The translations under genes and the position numbers were made by a program. Below are positions 5,515 through 5,749 of a stretch of 5,749 bases of DNA, piece by piece. The DNA is taken from assembly GCA_947442115.1 (NCBI GenBank), contig CANEVK010000182.1:1-5749 (forward strand), given 5' to 3'. The number at the start of each line of letters is the position of its first letter. The stretch's first letter is position 1. The stretch is from Bacteriovoracaceae bacterium. Lineage in GTDB: Bacteria; Bdellovibrionota; Bacteriovoracia; Bacteriovoracales; Bacteriovoracaceae. A model generated the notes under the pieces. It searched no databases. It was not told the DNA's origin and saw only the letters and a list, made by a program, of their open reading frames with translations.

Positions 5515-5749
5515 CTAAACAAATCGAGGCGGTCTTAAGAGATTTTCAGCGACTGTTTGAGGTTTAAGCTCAATATAAATAGGAAAGGCATGGGTATGCA
5601 GAATTGGTGAATCAATGTTGAGACAAATTGTATCTTCTAAGTTCGGATCATCCAAAAAATCTTTCTCTAATTTTTTTGAACTTTCTTCAGGCTTTTGCGA
5701 AAAAGCTAATGTCACTCCTTGCGTACTTACATAGGGCGCCACAAAAGAA
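5515..5749 (-). CDS. Unidentified protein, C-terminal part, cut by the right edge
   Basis: An open frame on the reverse strand ends with TAG at 5517-5515 and stays open to the window edge, giving at least 77 codons. A GTG at 5742 could be a start, but no Shine-Dalgarno can be seen in the seven remaining bases, so the true start is probably outside. I do not recognise the protein. The visible part begins with a mildly hydrophobic stretch (VAPYVSTQGVTLAFSQ), then a charged segment rich in Lys, Glu and Asp (KPEESSKKLEKDFLDDP), then ILHTHAFPIYIEL, and ends in LLRPPRFV. It has one cysteine and no repeated motif. It could be a small exported protein if the hydrophobic stretch is the end of a signal peptide, but this is not established. 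It lies 46 bases upstream of SulP on the same strand, so cotranscription is possible. Confidence 0.55.
   Translation of the reverse strand, partial: SFVAPYVSTQGVTLAFSQKPEESSKKLEKDFLDDPNLEDTICLNIDSPILHTHAFPIYIELKPQTVAENLLRPPRFV

Overview
This is an AT-rich chromosomal window (roughly 40% GC by eye) that looks like a Gram-negative bacterium. The evidence is a two-pass inner-membrane histidine kinase with a large outside sensor, a secreted trypsin-fold protease and an E. coli-type beta-carbonic anhydrase. The mix of compact operons, low GC and a small secreted S1 protease would fit a Bdellovibrio/Bacteriovorax-like lineage, but no marker gene here proves that. There are no mobile elements, CRISPR arrays, tRNAs or rRNAs.

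Layout, left to right. 1-160 is a leader with no convincing gene. It carries four ATGA motifs on an exact 11-bp period just ahead of a response regulator gene. 161-2480 (+) is a two-component pair: an OmpR/PhoB-family regulator whose DNA-binding domain resembles CusR/CopR, then a double-Cache sensor histidine kinase that overlaps it by a few bases. 2481-2630 is a regulatory gap with a perfect 11-bp hairpin, a TATAAT promoter candidate and a strong Shine-Dalgarno. 2631-3299 (+) is a secreted S1-family serine protease with a full catalytic triad but an atypical N-terminus and specificity pocket. 3296-5468 (-) is a convergent two-gene operon: a SulP-family anion (probably bicarbonate) transporter with a STAS domain, then a beta-carbonic anhydrase one base downstream. 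5515-5749 (-) is the C-terminal part of an unrecognised protein that runs off the right edge.

How the genes work together. The regulator and kinase almost certainly form one phosphorelay, sensing a small ligand outside the cytoplasm. Its targets are unknown, but the repeats before its own gene suggest autoregulation. SulP and the carbonic anhydrase form an inorganic-carbon module: the transporter brings in HCO3- and the enzyme interconverts it with CO2. This is the same pairing found elsewhere as SulP-carbonic anhydrase fusions. The protease appears to have its own promoter. Its stop codon interlocks with that of the carbonic anhydrase in a shared TTAA, and a hairpin inside the protease 3' end may terminate the opposing operon.

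I do not see a clearly new multi-gene system. The most interesting items are the 11-bp-phased repeats, the odd protease pocket and N-terminus, the Gln in the kinase H-box, and the interlocked convergent gene ends.
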